DNA of 64,000 nt from Brienomyrus brachyistius (GCF_023856365.1 NC_064552.1:2072311-2136310); one strand, 5' to 3'; shown: positions 1 to 10,913, counted from the first letter of the stretch. Numbers and translations: made by a program. Notes: generated by a model not told the origin, from the letters alone.

Positions 1-610
1 GTTGTCAAAGAATTATGCCGGGGAAGGATATGAGTGATAAATACTAGGTTTTTTTAAACAAAAGTAGTATAGTATGTGAAATGTTTTCTTGTTTAGCCAT
101 AGATTTCCAGTATTAATCCTGTAAGCTGCACGAACGGCCCTGATTATCGTGTAGCGGTTTTATATCACCAGCACATTGTCAGACAGGATGTGTGGGTTCA
201 GAACCCACACAGAACGTCTCCAACTGTTAGAAAACCCACACAGCGACCACAGCGCAAGCAAGGCTATGCTGACATCTCAGCCAATCGCAGGCTGGCTTTT
301 CCTCTGAAATGGAGGTGCTAATTGTGACCAGCCAAGGATGCTAAATGGATCTCTGGATGCAAAGTCAAAGCAGTCTGTCTACTCAGAACGATTTTAAGCA
401 CGGGGGGGCCTGTCCTGGGGGTGTGTTTGCCCTCTGCTCCTGATTCTCATGCTAGGATATCAGGTAGCGAGTGAGTCATGGAGATCAGCCAGTGCAGCCT
501 GGATGACCGTGTTCGTCTCCGCGTGCCGATGCGGAATGCGATCCATGCCAGAAGTGGTGAAGTCCATGTGGACTGTGGATCTCGACGTTCCACGCAGCCC
601 GGTTCCTGAA
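1..610. other. No gene recognised
   Basis: I see no exon, RNA gene or clear repeat here. I searched both strands for the missing first exons of the downstream arrestin gene and found no arrestin N-terminal motif. Confidence 0.4.
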
Positions 611-849
611 AAATCTACACACTCACACACCATTCACTCACACATGCATACCTACGGGCAATTTAGCAAGTCCAATTAGCCTTAGCATGTTTCTGGACTG
701 TGGGGGAAACCGGAGTACCCGGAGGAAACCCCACGACGACATGAGGAGAACATGCAAACTCCATACACATGTGACCAAGGCGGAGACTCGAACCCGGGTC
801 CCAGAGGTGTGAGGCAACAGTGCTAACCACTGCACCACCATGCCGCCCC
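611..849 (-). repeat. tRNA-derived SINE, minus strand
   Basis: Read on the minus strand from 849, the head has tRNA-like A and B boxes (gtggtgcagtggttagcac, then gggttcgagtc). A body with the 'ggggtttcctccgggtactcc' type sequence of a common fish SINE follows. Related copies lie at 5071-5316 (3' part, plus) and 41503-41671 (minus). The tail fades out near 611. The ORFs on it are not genes. Confidence 0.7.
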
Positions 850-998
850 AGATAATATACAGTATATGGCATTTTCACTAAACTACAGTAAAAATGATCT
901 TCCTTGGGAAGTTCTCATGTCTATAGTCTAATGAAAATCTTCTCCTGCATTTTTGTCTCTCTCGTACTTCGAAGCCCTGTCCTTCTGCAGTCAAACAT

Positions 999-1593
999 TT
1001 GGTAGCACTTTACTTCGGGGGGAGGGACAAATAATGTAGCATCATGCTATTACTTATGTATTAATCAACCACCAACTAAGTCTTAGTTAGATACTGATCT
1101 CATGTTCGTTCAACATTAATGAATCGTGATGCATCTTTCATCTAAAGCAGTTACTATATCTGTCATCATGTCTCTTAATTCTGTGAACCTTTATTGACTA
1201 CAGTAATAGATATTATTATTAATCCCGCTGGGAAAATTCCCTTTTCGCCTCCCCCAACATGCTCTCTGTAGGTGAGAGCAAGCTTCCTGTGAAGGTCGGC
1301 CACCCGTAGAGACACCCAGGGAGCTGGAGGTTAAGAGCCGTGCTCAAGGACCCACAGATGTGCTGAGGCCGGGCTCAAACTGGCAACCTTCCCGATGACA
1401 AGCACAGAGGCTCCGCCCACTGAGCCACTCACTGCCCAGAATAGCCCCATTGAATCACTGATCTTATGTTTGTTCTTCATTAATGAATCATGACACGTCT
1501 TTTATCTCAAGTAGCTGCTATAGTTGTTCATGATTTGTACTTCAACAGTAACTGAGTCAAGTATTTGTGCCCCCTCAAGTGAAGTGTTACCAA
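999..1593. mobile_element. MITE-like DNA transposon with terminal inverted repeats
   Basis: The left end (ttggtagcactttactt) is the inverted complement of the right end (aagtgaagtgttaccaa), and ACAT flanks both ends as a possible target duplication. Subterminal sequences (catgttcgttc...taatgaatc) recur on both sides. It has no coding capacity. It is split by a younger SINE at 1211-1437. Confidence 0.65.
1211..1437 (-). repeat. tRNA-derived SINE inside the MITE
   Basis: On the minus strand the head at 1437 reads 'gggcagtgagtggctcagtg', followed by a B-box-like 'ggttgccagtttgagc'. This is a second SINE family, seen again at 10914-11105, 51892-52085, 52150-52335, 52445-52600 and 52660-52860. 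Confidence 0.65.
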
Positions 1594-2199
1594 ACATTTA
1601 CAAACTCCTTCATCTACCCTAATTTTACATGGAACCGTGAAAGCAGAATCTTCTTAGCATCTACAAGAGGATCATACTACATACTTTTGACAACTGGTTC
1701 CTGAAACGTTCTACTTTTCCACACCCTCTCGAGCAGCGGTGTCGCAAATCAAAATGATGTCCTTCAGATCACCAAAAATGTCCTGTTACTGAAAAGGTAG
1801 AGCTGCGAGTAGATCGTCACGGTGATATTCACGTTCAGGGGGTCACCGTTAGGGGGAAATAGCTATTTTGGTCCAGAAAACATTTCGTCTGTTTTTCCAG
1901 TGTAAGCATTGCTGTGGAGAGGACTGGGAGTGCAGTTGGCACCACTGCACCTCTAACACTGCAGCCATCGCATATTTGTTTGTCAGCTCACTGCAAGCAG
2001 CAGCGATAATGGCTGTAGGGCTGAAGCAAGAAGGACGTAAATGCAAAACGGAATGTTCTCCCAACCAGTCAGGCATGTTTACTTATCAGCATGTTTTTGT
2101 GTGTCCTTTGTGCATTCTTCATATTTGGACTGTGTCACTTCCTGTTAGGATCACAACACTTCCTCTTGCGATCACAGCACTTCCTTTCGAGCATGAGTG

Positions 2200-2380
2200 T
2201 CAAACTCCAGTCCTGGGGGGCCGGAGTCCTGTGTAGCTTAGTTCTTTCCCTGCTTCACCACAAATGGTTCGGCTCAAGAACTGTGTGGTAATTAACACAT
2301 GTAGTTGAATCAGGTGTGTTAAATGAGGGGAAACCCAAAAATGTGCGGGGCTCCGGCCCCCCAGGACTGGAGTTTGGCAC
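2200..2380. mobile_element. Palindromic MITE
   Basis: The ends are near-perfect inverted repeats: caaactccagtcctgg at 2201 and ccaggactggagtttg near 2361-2376, with GGGGCCGG/CCGGCCCC just inside. About 180 bp and non-coding. Similar foldback elements lie at 9204-9363 and 28163-28325. Confidence 0.7.
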
Positions 2381-2453
2381 CCCCCTGCTTTAGAGGATGT
2401 TACATTTTAACTTTGGCAGCTGTTCACCAGGAGATATTTCCTCTCATTTTCAG

Positions 2454-2511
2454 AGGTTGTCCTTGCCGCTGGGAGCCATGTATTCCCGTTTACATTTCAG
2501 ATTCCCCAAGG
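2454..2511 (+). CDS. ARRDC-like exon a
   Basis: Acceptor ttttcag at 2453, donor gtaag at 2512. It encodes EVVLAAGSHVFPFTFQIPQ, the typical end of the arrestin N domain, starting inside a split codon (phase 1) and ending in phase 2. Confidence 0.85.
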
Positions 2512-4930
2512 GTAAGAACCACGCTCTGGATCTGGGGTTTATGATCAGAACCTTCTCTGTAAACATCTTAGCTTTCTTCCCTTGACAGGAACATGCCATC
2601 TTCCTTTAAAGGAGCTCATGGAAAAGTGGAGTACAAGCTGGAAGCAAAGCTTAGCAGGTGTTGGAGGATCCCAAGTAAATCAGTGTCCATGTTCACCTTT
2701 GTATCGAAGCCAGAGATGAGTGTGGCTCAGCTGATGGTGTGTATTACATGCAGAATACACTAGGGGGCACCATAAGCCAGGCCATGATGGTCACAGTAAA
2801 GCATCTCCTAATGATCATAAAACCTGTGTCTGAAGACATCCATGCAGTTCAGAGATACACTGTATGGACAGAAGTACTGGGACACGCGTCTTAATCAGCG
2901 AAATTAGGTGTTTCATTCATATGCATTGTCGCAACGATATAAAATCAAGCAGCAATCTATGCAGCCAGGTTTATAAACATTTGCAAAAGAATGAGTCATT
3001 CTGATGAGCTCATTGACTTCAGGGGTGACACTGTCACAGGAGGCCACCTTTGCAATAAGTCAGTTTGTGAAGTTTCTTCCCTGCTGAATATTCCACGGTC
3101 AACTGTAAGTGGAATTATTGCAAAGTGGAGACGTTTAGGAACAACAGAAACTCAGGCAGGAAGCGGCAGAGCAGGTCACCGAGTGCTGAGGCGCATGGTG
3201 TGTAAAAGTCGCCGCTCCGTTGAGTCCATAACTGCAGAGTTCCAACATTCCTCCGGCGTTAAATCCAGCACAAACACTGTGCACTGGCAGCTGCACGGAA
3301 TGGGCTTCCATGGCCGAGCAGCTGCATGCAAGCCTCACATCACCAAGCGCAGTGCCGAGTGTCCAGCCAGTAAGGGCCATAAAATGCCCAAAATCTTGAG
3401 GAAAGCCCCCTGGAGGAAGCTGTGATAGCTGCAAGGGGGGGGGGGGGGGGGGAGGGAGCAACCCCACATTGATGCCTATGGATTTAGAATGGGATGTCAT
3501 TATGTTCCCATGGGTGCAATGGCCAGGTGTCCCAATACTTTTGTCCACATGCCGTAAGTGTATGTCATTGTTTACCACTGGGATGATGGAATGACATTTT
3601 ATGACTTTCCCGTTGTGGTATTTTTGTGTATCAAATAAGAGGGATTGTTTTGTACCTTGCAGTCTCCCCAGTGCGACATGGTCAGGAAGGATTTTTTCCT
3701 CTCTGGGAGTGTTTCCATGAACGCCACCGTGAGCCGGATGGGTTACATGCAAGGTAACGGGCGAAGAGGTCGGAGGAGGTTTACTTTAGCTGAACAGGCG
3801 CCGTTGCTTTTCTGGAAAGTTCATGTAAATTTTAAAAAAGAACTTGTAGGATATTAAATGAGCCCTTGAAATGAGCTGTGCTGTCAAACATCTTAATCAA
3901 GGACAGTTAATTAGGACCGAGTGGGAAAGCAAAGCGGCTCTTCCGGGACATGCTGGTCCTTTACCTCGTACGTTCCCAGGTTTCTAGCTGCCAATTAAAA
4001 CAAGTGACGTTTTTTTTTTTTTTTTTTTAACCCCCCCAGGTGAAAGGTTAAAGGTGACAGTGGAAATCGACAACAGCTCCTCCCATAAACTGGTGCCCAG
4101 GTTCTCAGTGAGTCAGAAGCAGAGCTTCTTTGCTGGCGGGTTGAGAACCTCTCAGAAGGAGGTGGTCCTGAAGGAGGCTGGAAAGCCCATTGCCTCCAGA
4201 ACGTGGCAGACCCTGACCCAGGAGCTGAGCATCCCTCACGACCTGCCTGTGTCCATCCTGAACTGCAGGATCCTCAGAGTGGAGTACAAGCTGCAGGTAA
4301 GTGCCGGATGGCTGAAGAAGTCGAAATCACGCTGCTCTCTGCTCTTAAATGGGACGGCTTGCAAGTCCTTATTTTTTCTGCATATTAGGCCATTTTCTAT
4401 TGTGATATTTACTTTTTTTTTTTTTTGCTTTTTTGCTATTTTGTTAATTTTTCTAGGTCTTGCTGGGTGTTCCTTGGGGCAGAAGCCCAGAGATCAAATT
4501 CCCTTTGGTAGTTTTTCCCGCTGAATCTCTCCGTGATTCGATGCCCCCTTCCGACGTACCTGAACCATGGTGGGCAGTTGGCCACAAAAATCAGGAACCT
4601 TCCCAGCCTGCCTCTGGGCCGCCGGCGCCTCACGCTGCCCCTGGCGAATCTGCAGCAGGTGCTGCTACCCTCTACGTCTGTCCTCCCCCATCTGCACTCT
4701 GGCCCTGTCTGTCACCACCCCCCCCCTATTCTGCCGTAAGCCGCTTGTCCCCCCAATCTCACCCAGCAGCACCTCCACCATATTCTGCTCTGGAACAGTA
4801 TGTAGCTCAAACTCACCCTGGAATGCCCCCCCTCTACCCTGCACTGGGGCAGCTGCCAGCCCGAGCTACCCCAGGTGCAAACACTGTGGGCAATTCCCCG
4901 CGAGACCGTGGAGAGGAAGCCTCCCACTAG
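2454..4930 (+). CDS. Alpha-arrestin, ARRDC3-like (partial, 5' exons not found)
   Basis: Arrestin domain-containing adaptor. Family members bring NEDD4-type E3 ubiquitin ligases to membrane cargo at the plasma membrane and endosomes. Five exons join in frame: 2454-2511, 2589-2736, 3663-3753, 4040-4296 and 4457-4930. Seen directly: the N-arrestin end HVFPFTFQIPQG, then PSSFKGAHGKVEYKLEAKL; the C-arrestin fold (FFLSGSVSMNATVSRMGY, then ILNCRILRVEYKL); and a proline-rich tail with three PPxY motifs (PPPY at about 4722 and 4772, PPLY at about 4826), the known WW-domain ligands of NEDD4 ligases. The stop is TAG at 4928-4930. The first exon or exons (N-terminal strands) are missing from the window or too diverged to see, so this is a partial model. 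A deleted Tc1 element sits between exons 2 and 3 of the set. The family is expanded in fish, and I cannot say which paralogue this is. Confidence 0.88.
2589..2736 (+). CDS. ARRDC-like exon b
   Basis: Acceptor cttgacag, donor gtgtgt. It encodes N-M-P-S-S-F-K-G...V-A-Q-L-M and ends in phase 0. The 'GxVxYxLEAKLSRxWRIPSK' pattern is strongly alpha-arrestin. Confidence 0.88.
2860..3556 (+). mobile_element. Internally deleted Tc1/mariner element
   Basis: Inverted ends: acactgtatggacagaag...tactgggacac at about 2860, and gtgtcccaatacttttgtcc...tgccgta at about 3530-3556. Between them, 2991-3425 encodes only the N-terminal DNA-binding half of a transposase (paired-like helix-turn-helix, RSTVSGIIAKWRRLG, then a second HTH). 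The DDE catalytic half is gone and replaced by a poly-G run at 3437-3453. It lies in an intron of the arrestin gene and cannot move on its own. Confidence 0.75.
3663..3753 (+). CDS. ARRDC-like exon c
   Basis: Acceptor cttgcag, donor gtaacg. It encodes SPQCDMVRKDFFLSGSVSMN and on to GYMQ, opening the C-arrestin domain; phase 0 to phase 1. Confidence 0.88.
4040..4296 (+). CDS. ARRDC-like exon d
   Basis: The acceptor follows a long T then C tract (4011-4039); the donor is gtaagt. It encodes most of the C-arrestin domain, including EIDNSSSHKLVPRFSVSQKQ and LSIPHDLPVSILNCRILR. Confidence 0.9.
4457..4930 (+). CDS. ARRDC-like last exon with PPxY tail
   Basis: Acceptor ttctag. The last arrestin strand (VLLGVPWGRSPEIKFPLVV) is followed by about 130 low-complexity proline-rich residues holding three PPxY motifs at roughly 28-residue spacing, and then TAG. 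Confidence 0.88.
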   Translation, partial: VLLGVPWGRSPEIKFPLVVFPAESLRDSMPPSDVPEPWWAVGHKNQEPSQPASGPPAPHAAPGESAAGAATLYVCPPPSALWPCLSPPPPYSAVSRLSPQSHPAAPPPYSALEQYVAQTHPGMPPLYPALGQLPARATPGANTVGNSPRDRGEEASH

Positions 4931-5070
4931 CATGCTGGGGGGGTTCAGTACGTCTCTGCCACGGCCATGTGCCTCCAGCATTTGCAGTTTTCTGGTGTAC
5001 AGTGTGTACAGTGTGTGCAGTGTGTACAGTTGAAAATCTCAGTGACTAAAGGATGAATTAATGTGGCCCT

Positions 5071-5316
5071 TCTGAGGTTTCCTCTAAGTTCTCCGGTTTC
5101 TCCCCCACTGTCCAAAAACATACTGAGGCTAACTGGAGTTACCAAACTGCCCTTAGGTGTGACTGTGTGAGTGACTGCTGTGTGAGTGTGCCCTGCGATG
5201 GGTAGGTGCCCCATCCTGGGTTGTTCCCTGCCTCGTGCCCATTGCTTCCAGGATAGGCTCTGGACCCCCCCACAACCCTGAATAGGAGGAGCGGCTTTAG
5301 AAAATGGATGGATGGA
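5071..5316 (+). repeat. SINE 3' part ending in (ATGG)n
   Basis: 5'-truncated plus-strand copy of the family at 611-849. It shows the diagnostic 'ccctgcgatgggtaggtgcc' and 'tgcctcgtgcccattgcttcc' segments and ends in aaaatggatggatgg. It starts 140 bp after the arrestin stop codon, so it is probably part of that gene's 3' UTR. Confidence 0.7.
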
Positions 5317-5658
5317 CGTCGCCTTTCAAAGTTACTCAGACGGACTGTTAGCGGAGCCTTTTGCCCTCCCTCCGTTAGACATGTTAGACCCACTGACTCT
5401 AAGGACCGCTGCTCTGTTTGACTCCTTGCTAGATCTGTAGGCTTTTCACACACTGCATCATAAACGCGATGGTCCTTCATCATACAACACAGCAGTTTAC
5501 AGGAAAAGCCCCCCAGAAAGGAATTAAACCACCCAATGCGGTCCGCAACTTCAGTTTCTTTAGGCAGTTTACATTCACATTTTATTTATTTTACCCACAG
5601 CGACGTACGTTTATGACAGCAGACGGCCCCTGAACCAGGCATTTCGCTAAAAGGCTTT
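5317..5658. other. No gene recognised
   Basis: Intergenic sequence between the SINE tail and the tRNA gene. No polyadenylation signal AATAAA is seen close behind the arrestin gene. Confidence 0.35.
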
Positions 5659-5769
5659 TGCCAGAAGTGGGATTCGAACCCACGCCTCCAATCAGAGACC
5701 AGAACACCCATTGCAATGGAAGGTTGCAAACCTTGAGTCTGGCGCCTTAGACCACTCGGCCATCCTGAC
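5659..5769 (-). tRNA. tRNA-Leu (CAA), intron-containing
   Basis: On the minus strand the gene opens with GTCAGGATGGCCGAGTGGTC (acceptor stem and A box). It has the anticodon CAA (plus-strand ttg at 5733-5735), a B box GGTTCGAATCC, and a 3' acceptor strand that pairs with the 5' strand through two G-U pairs. An intron of roughly 28 nt (about 5704-5731) follows the anticodon, as is standard in vertebrate Leu-CAA genes. A long variable arm is present. Confidence 0.93.
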
Positions 5770-6654
5770 AACTGCAGAGGGTTTGTCACCCATAACAGGA
5801 AGTATCGTAGGGTTAGGGTCAGCCATCAGGCATGGGGGGGATTATTAGTACATCCTTACTGAAAGTGCTACATCATGACAACGCAAGATGTTATTTTTAA
5901 TGTGTTCCCTAAATATTGGCCGTTAATGGTTTTATAAGTGAACGGCCACTTTATTATGGTCAGCGGTCACACTGTGACCCGCATGAGGGCCTGTTCATGA
6001 AAGCAGAAGCTCTTCTGACAGATGTCGCGTTTCTGGGCGCGAAATGAACGTTATGCCGCTTAACCGCTCTGTTCGCTCTCTGGGGTCCGAGCAACAGTTT
6101 TCAGCAGCATGTTGACGTTCCTCTTTTGTTTTTGTGCTCTGACCTAATTAACGTCGGTACTGGGAAACCGCGGAACTCCGCCAGAAATCTTGCCCGCTAC
6201 CCTCCATCAATCGCCTCCTCCTCTCTCGCTCCTCATCCAAAGCTGCTCTTCAACCGAGCTGAGAATGATCATTTAATTCCACGCGTCTGTGTGTGGCCTC
6301 CATTCCTGCTGCCGCTGTGCTGTTCGTATCCTAATCAAGGATCATTTATACCCATTTCTGAAGGAAAATGTTTACCGATGGGATGTACTGAGGGCAGCGA
6401 TGTCACATGCTTGTGCTTACTGCTCTGACATTACCATGGCGATTGATAGCCAGCTACAGACCACAAAAAAATCCTGCGATAACCCAGTTGTAATGATTAC
6501 ATTGTTAAGAATAAATAGAGTCAGCTGGTGGATTTGGGGCCTTTCGGGAGACATGTGGCACATGCCTCTGATTGGGACACTTCTACTCATGTTTGTGGTG
6601 TTGCCAGTTTCGCTTATATGCATTTTTACTTTAAAGTAAATATTTTCTTGCTGT
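5770..6654. other. No gene recognised
   Basis: Unique-looking intergenic DNA. The short ORFs have no family motif. Confidence 0.35.
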
Positions 6655-6657
6655 AAT

Positions 6658-6790
6658 TGAGTTCAGTTAAATTCAAATTTATTTATATAACACATTTTCA
6701 AAACATTACATTGTCTCAAAGAACTTTACATTGTCCCCCTGCCCAAAGCCCCCAGAGAGCAAGCCAGAAGCTACATTATCGCACGACAAA
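6658..6790 (-). repeat. SINE/LINE 3' tail fragment
   Basis: Read as 'ttcaaatttatttatata...tctcaaagaactttaca', this resembles the common 3' tail of fish L2-type LINEs and the SINEs that copy it, on the minus strand. Confidence 0.45.
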
Positions 6791-7074
6791 AAGTATACTA
6801 TAGCCTCTGCAGACATGAACCAACAACCTACGGGTTACAAGGTTGTATCCTTAAGTACCACTTTACCCCAAAGTGAAACCTTTTGTGGATTGTAAGATGG
6901 GACCCTATGTGAAATGTATGCAGGCTTGCAAGGTGTAAGCAGCAGGTCCTCTATTGGACAGGATGGCCCTTGTCACCTCAAAATCCAGAAATAGGTCAGC
7001 AATATCAAATGCTTTGTGGGTGATGCATAATGCAACTGTTTTCTCTGCAAATGAGACTTTTGCTCTGAGAGGAA

Positions 7075-7232
7075 AACTGCAAAGAGTCTCTCCGAATTAT
7101 CAGGAAACTGTAAAGAGTCCCACCCAGTTATTAGGAAACTGTGAAGGGTCTCTCCAAATTATCAAGAAACTGCGAAGGGTCTCTCCAAATTATCAGGAAA
7201 CTGCGAAGGGTCTCTCCAAATTATCAGGGACA
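7075..7232. repeat. 31-bp tandem repeat, about 5 copies
   Basis: The unit is close to 'ctctccaaattatcaggaaa' plus 'ctgcgaagggt'. The copies diverge toward the left end. No coding function. Confidence 0.8.
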
Positions 7233-8890
7233 CCAATCAGGCCCTGACTGGTGATTTCCTTACTCTCTTTCCCTGGAATTAAGGTTGGGTGGAAATCTCT
7301 GTCTGATCAAAAGGAACGCATTTAACCAGCCGAAATGAAGGTATGGCTGTTGGGTTTATATGTGGCCCATGTCATTTCCTCATACATTTTTACCCATTTG
7401 ATTGCTCCCAGTGCAGGATGATTGACTCTGAAAGCTTTAACAGTGAATGCTGTTTTCTCCAAGAGTGTAAAAAAATCTGTTAGAATGAATATATCTGGAA
7501 TGTTGGCCGATGATGTCCAGGTGAGAGCAAGAGTGCAAGCAGAACATCAGGAGAACATTCCTCCTCAATCTTCTCCATAAGCTTAGAATATGCAAATCTG
7601 CCTCTGGTCCACGGCAAAGAGAAGCTGGAAAGTCTGGATGGGTCACACAGCATGTCAGCCGGTCCTCAACTGAGAGAGACTGCTCTTCTAAGCCTCTCTT
7701 TACGTCACGTCAAAGGCCAGGAGTGTGCATAAGGAGGCCGCTCTCTTTGAATGTGCTTGTTCGTTACAGCGATCGCATCCACTTGATGGCTGTTTCAAGC
7801 CGCTCAGAATGGCTGTCTTTTACACAAAGGATGTTGGTGTCACTGACGAGCCTCCCTGATATTGCTGTGGGGTATTTGTTAACGCATCCAGGAATAAATT
7901 ATTATTATTTAAAATTATGTGCTGACAGCCTGGCTTGCGATCTGCTGCCACGGAGAATAAGATGAAGGACTCGCGGTTTGTATCGTAGCAGCACATAATA
8001 TGGAGGTCGGCGGGGGAGGGGTAGCGCACCGTTTCGCCTCTGCGATTTCCCAAGCAGTTTCCATGCCAACAGCAGCGCTGGTTTCCACAGCGGGGTGGGT
8101 AATGGGATTTGGAGGTACCGCCGCCGGATGGGGGCGGGGCAGTGACAGACGGCTGGCCTAGCAGCGTTGCGGTGCGTGAAATATGCCAGGACTTCAGGCA
8201 GGAGGACACAGAGCTAAGCGCTGGGTGCGTGCAGGCAGGGGCGGGTCGTCCAGGCCACGTACATGATGCCGTGCCACCCACCGCATCCCAGAATGCCGTG
8301 CGTGTTGCACAATACCAGCCTGTGTTTTCACTGTGATAGGCATTTTTCCTGGGGATGCAGGGCTCCGCTTTCTTACACTGTGCTGTATGACCGCGTTCAT
8401 GATCGAAGCAGATCGGACCGTGCTGGTAATCTGAGCTAATTGGGATAATCGGGCTGGACAGCCCGCGTCCTTTCCAGGACTTAACCTCATGTTCTGAGGT
8501 CATCTGAGAAAAGACAGGAAGACAGAAACCTCTCCTGATAGGCCGCTGCCATGTTCCCATAAACACAGCAGACACCAACCAGCAGTCCTGCTCATTCTTC
8601 CTTCTCTCCTAACTTGTCCTAAATTCTCCAATGGCGCCAAGCTATTGCGGCGGGTTTTATGTCTGCGTCCATTTGCGGGAAAGACCGGCGTGAGTCACTC
8701 CCTGATGTCCCCGAAGCGAGTCGAATATGCGTGTGTCAGTAGCCGCTCTTTTTCTGCGGGGGAGGTTTGATTTCCAGGATATGCAAGATGTATATAGTGT
8801 GTGGTGAGAAACAGAATGGCAGAGGTTCAAATCCCAGCAGGTGTGCTGAGCAGGATGCTCAGGCTGAACAAACAGCCCGGAGTATTAATG
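7233..8890. other. No gene recognised
   Basis: No exon or RNA gene is supported. The 252-aa minus-strand ORF at 7820-8578 has no domain or splice context that I recognise and lies over unrelated sequence, so I treat it as chance. Confidence 0.35.
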
Positions 8891-8894
8891 GGTC

Positions 8895-9115
8895 ACTGCC
8901 ATCAGGCATCACACTTAGCGGTTAGGGATCTGTGCCTGGAAGGTCGTAGGTTTTAATCCCATGGCCGGCATAATAATCAGAGAACTGTTATGCCTCTGAA
9001 CAGGGTCCTTCACACTGACTGCACCAGGGGTGCGGGCTGGTCCTGCTTTCTGACCCCAAAACACTCTTCACTTGTAAGTTGCTTTGGACTGAAGTGTTTG
9101 CTAAATAAAGGTAAG
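8895..9115 (+). repeat. Degenerate tRNA-derived SINE
   Basis: A-box-like 'cttagcggttagggatctgt', B-box-like 'ggtcgtaggttttaatccc', then 'aagttgctttggactgaagt' and 'ctaaataaaggtaa', the usual tail of this fish SINE class. Confidence 0.6.
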
Positions 9116-9203
9116 CAGGCGAAGGTGCTCACCAGGTGGTGACCAGATCAAAGCCCTAAACCAGCTCATCTTCAGACTTCCATCAGCCTTAAGTGACTAA
9201 ATC

Positions 9204-9363
9204 GGGGGTAGGCAGCGCTGATCCTGCAGTGCCAGTATCCAGCAGACTTTCTATCCTACCTGATGAGTTACTATCTGCCGGAGGTCAGGGGTGGTTCATC
9301 AGGGACCAGGTAGGATGGAACCCTGCTGGGTAGCGGCACTCCAGCATCAGGGCTGCCTACCCC
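9204..9363. mobile_element. Palindromic MITE
   Basis: The ends ggggtaggcagc and gctgcctacccc are exact inverted repeats. Further in, atcctgcagtgcc pairs with ggcactccagcat, and atcctacctgatgag with catcagggaccaggtaggat. Confidence 0.75.
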
Positions 9364-10720
9364 TGCTGTTCATGCTGCAGCCTGACTCTTGTTTCTCACT
9401 CTCCAGTGTGAGAAGTGACGTCCCACTGGTATGTCATCAAATTTAATTATGTTTCAAGTCAAGTTCAAAAACGTCCTTTAGTAACATTCCGAGAGCTAGA
9501 CCAAGACTCCGCATCCCACAGTGGCTGAGGGGGTCAGCGGACAACAGTGCTGTGGAACAAGCACAGGGAATTAAAGCATGAGTTTTATGTCAGGAGACCT
9601 GCACGTCTCTGTGTGATTAACCCAGGGAGACATGGCAGATTGCACAGCGTAAGCAGAACGACCGACAACGCGGTTTCCTCTCTGCTCTCTAGCTGGTGAA
9701 AAAGCCCCGAGCAACATCCTGCCTTCTGAGTCCAAAACTCTCTCACTGTGCTCTCTCACTGCTCCCCCCCCCCCCCCGAATCCCCGATCTGAGTTCTAAC
9801 ATCCTGTGCTGAACATCTTTTATTCTGACCCCCTCCGGCTTAGCTGATGCGATGACTCAGCTTTACGGCTAAACGTTCGTACCGTGCGAGTCTTTGGGAA
9901 GGAAAAGACAGCCGTGTTAAATATTTGGAAATGTAATTAGCAGTTAGCAGGAAGGCATCGCAGGGAAGGATAATGAATTTAGCCGAGCAGGATGAGCAGA
10001 GCGCTGCCTGCTGTGCCCCCCGCCGTCGCTCTCAGGGCCTGAGAGACAAGGGTCGCTGCGTTCATTCCCATCCTCACCCTGCTGGTCCCTCTGCAACAGA
10101 GTATTTCTGCTCCTGCTAAGCCACTGTCTCCAAATTTTGAGACGCCGTTCAGAAGGGTCAGCAGATTGCTCCCACTGCCCTCAGCTAACGTGTAAAACGT
10201 GCTTCCATGCATTATCATGAAAGGTCAGTCACTTTTGCAGGTTTATTCTGTCATTTGTGTCGATAAAAAGCACATCATATGCTGCATGGACCATCCAGCC
10301 AGTGCAGGGCTGCTGGAGAGCCCCTGCCCGACAGCAGTAGGGCACCAGGCCGGGGTACATCCTTAGGCAGGGAGCCAGACCATCACAGAGCATGTCCACC
10401 AACACCATGGGCAACTTACTGTGGGAGGAAACCCACACTCAGGTTTGATTGGCCTCCGATGATATCTGTGAACGAGATCCAACAGTATTTATGAAAAATG
10501 TCATTAATCAGTATTACTAACCCTAATGCAGAGTACTGGCCCGAGTTTAACTTCCCTGGGTTTGGGGAATTATGTGCAATAAATGTGCAGTTCTTTAACC
10601 ATTAACTCATTTTAAAAAGCCTCATTGTAACATCATGTGTCAGGTGAGGATTCCCAGTAGGACATGAACAATGACCATCACAGTACTCACCTAGCGGAAG
10701 TGTGGTTGGTCCTGTGGGAA
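9364..10720. other. No gene recognised
   Basis: Intergenic, with a poly-C run near 9764-9777. The ORFs on both strands look like chance. Confidence 0.35.
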
Positions 10721-10813
10721 GCTCCAGTGGCGCAATCGGTTAGCGCGCGGTACTTATACCGCCGTACGAGCAGAGCCATGCCGAGGTTGTGAGTTCGAGC
10801 CTCACCTGGAGCA
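10721..10813 (+). tRNA. tRNA-Ile (UAU), intron-containing
   Basis: Opens with GCTCCAGTGGCGCAATCGGT (acceptor stem and A box), has the anticodon TAT at 10755-10757 and a B box (gagttcgagcc), and closes with the fully complementary acceptor strand CTGGAGC plus A. An intron of about 19 nt (about 10759-10777) follows the anticodon, as in vertebrate Ile-UAU genes, where it is required for normal processing. Confidence 0.95.
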
Positions 10814-10913
10814 CTGTCTTCACCTCTGGTGACCTCGCCACAGTCTCCTGTTTTAATGCTGCTGAATCTCTGCTGATTTCACTGGTCGTCTTGTTGTGCT
10901 TCTACCCAGGGGG

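Noticed and set aside
7991..8014. Sequence tagcagcacataat, like the start of miR-15a
   Set aside because: Fourteen bases match the miRNA, but no complementary arm of suitable length lies up- or downstream and miR-16 is not nearby, so no hairpin is supported.
7820..8578. 252-aa minus-strand ORF
   Set aside because: No recognisable domain, no signal peptide and no splice context; low-complexity GC-rich opening explains its length.
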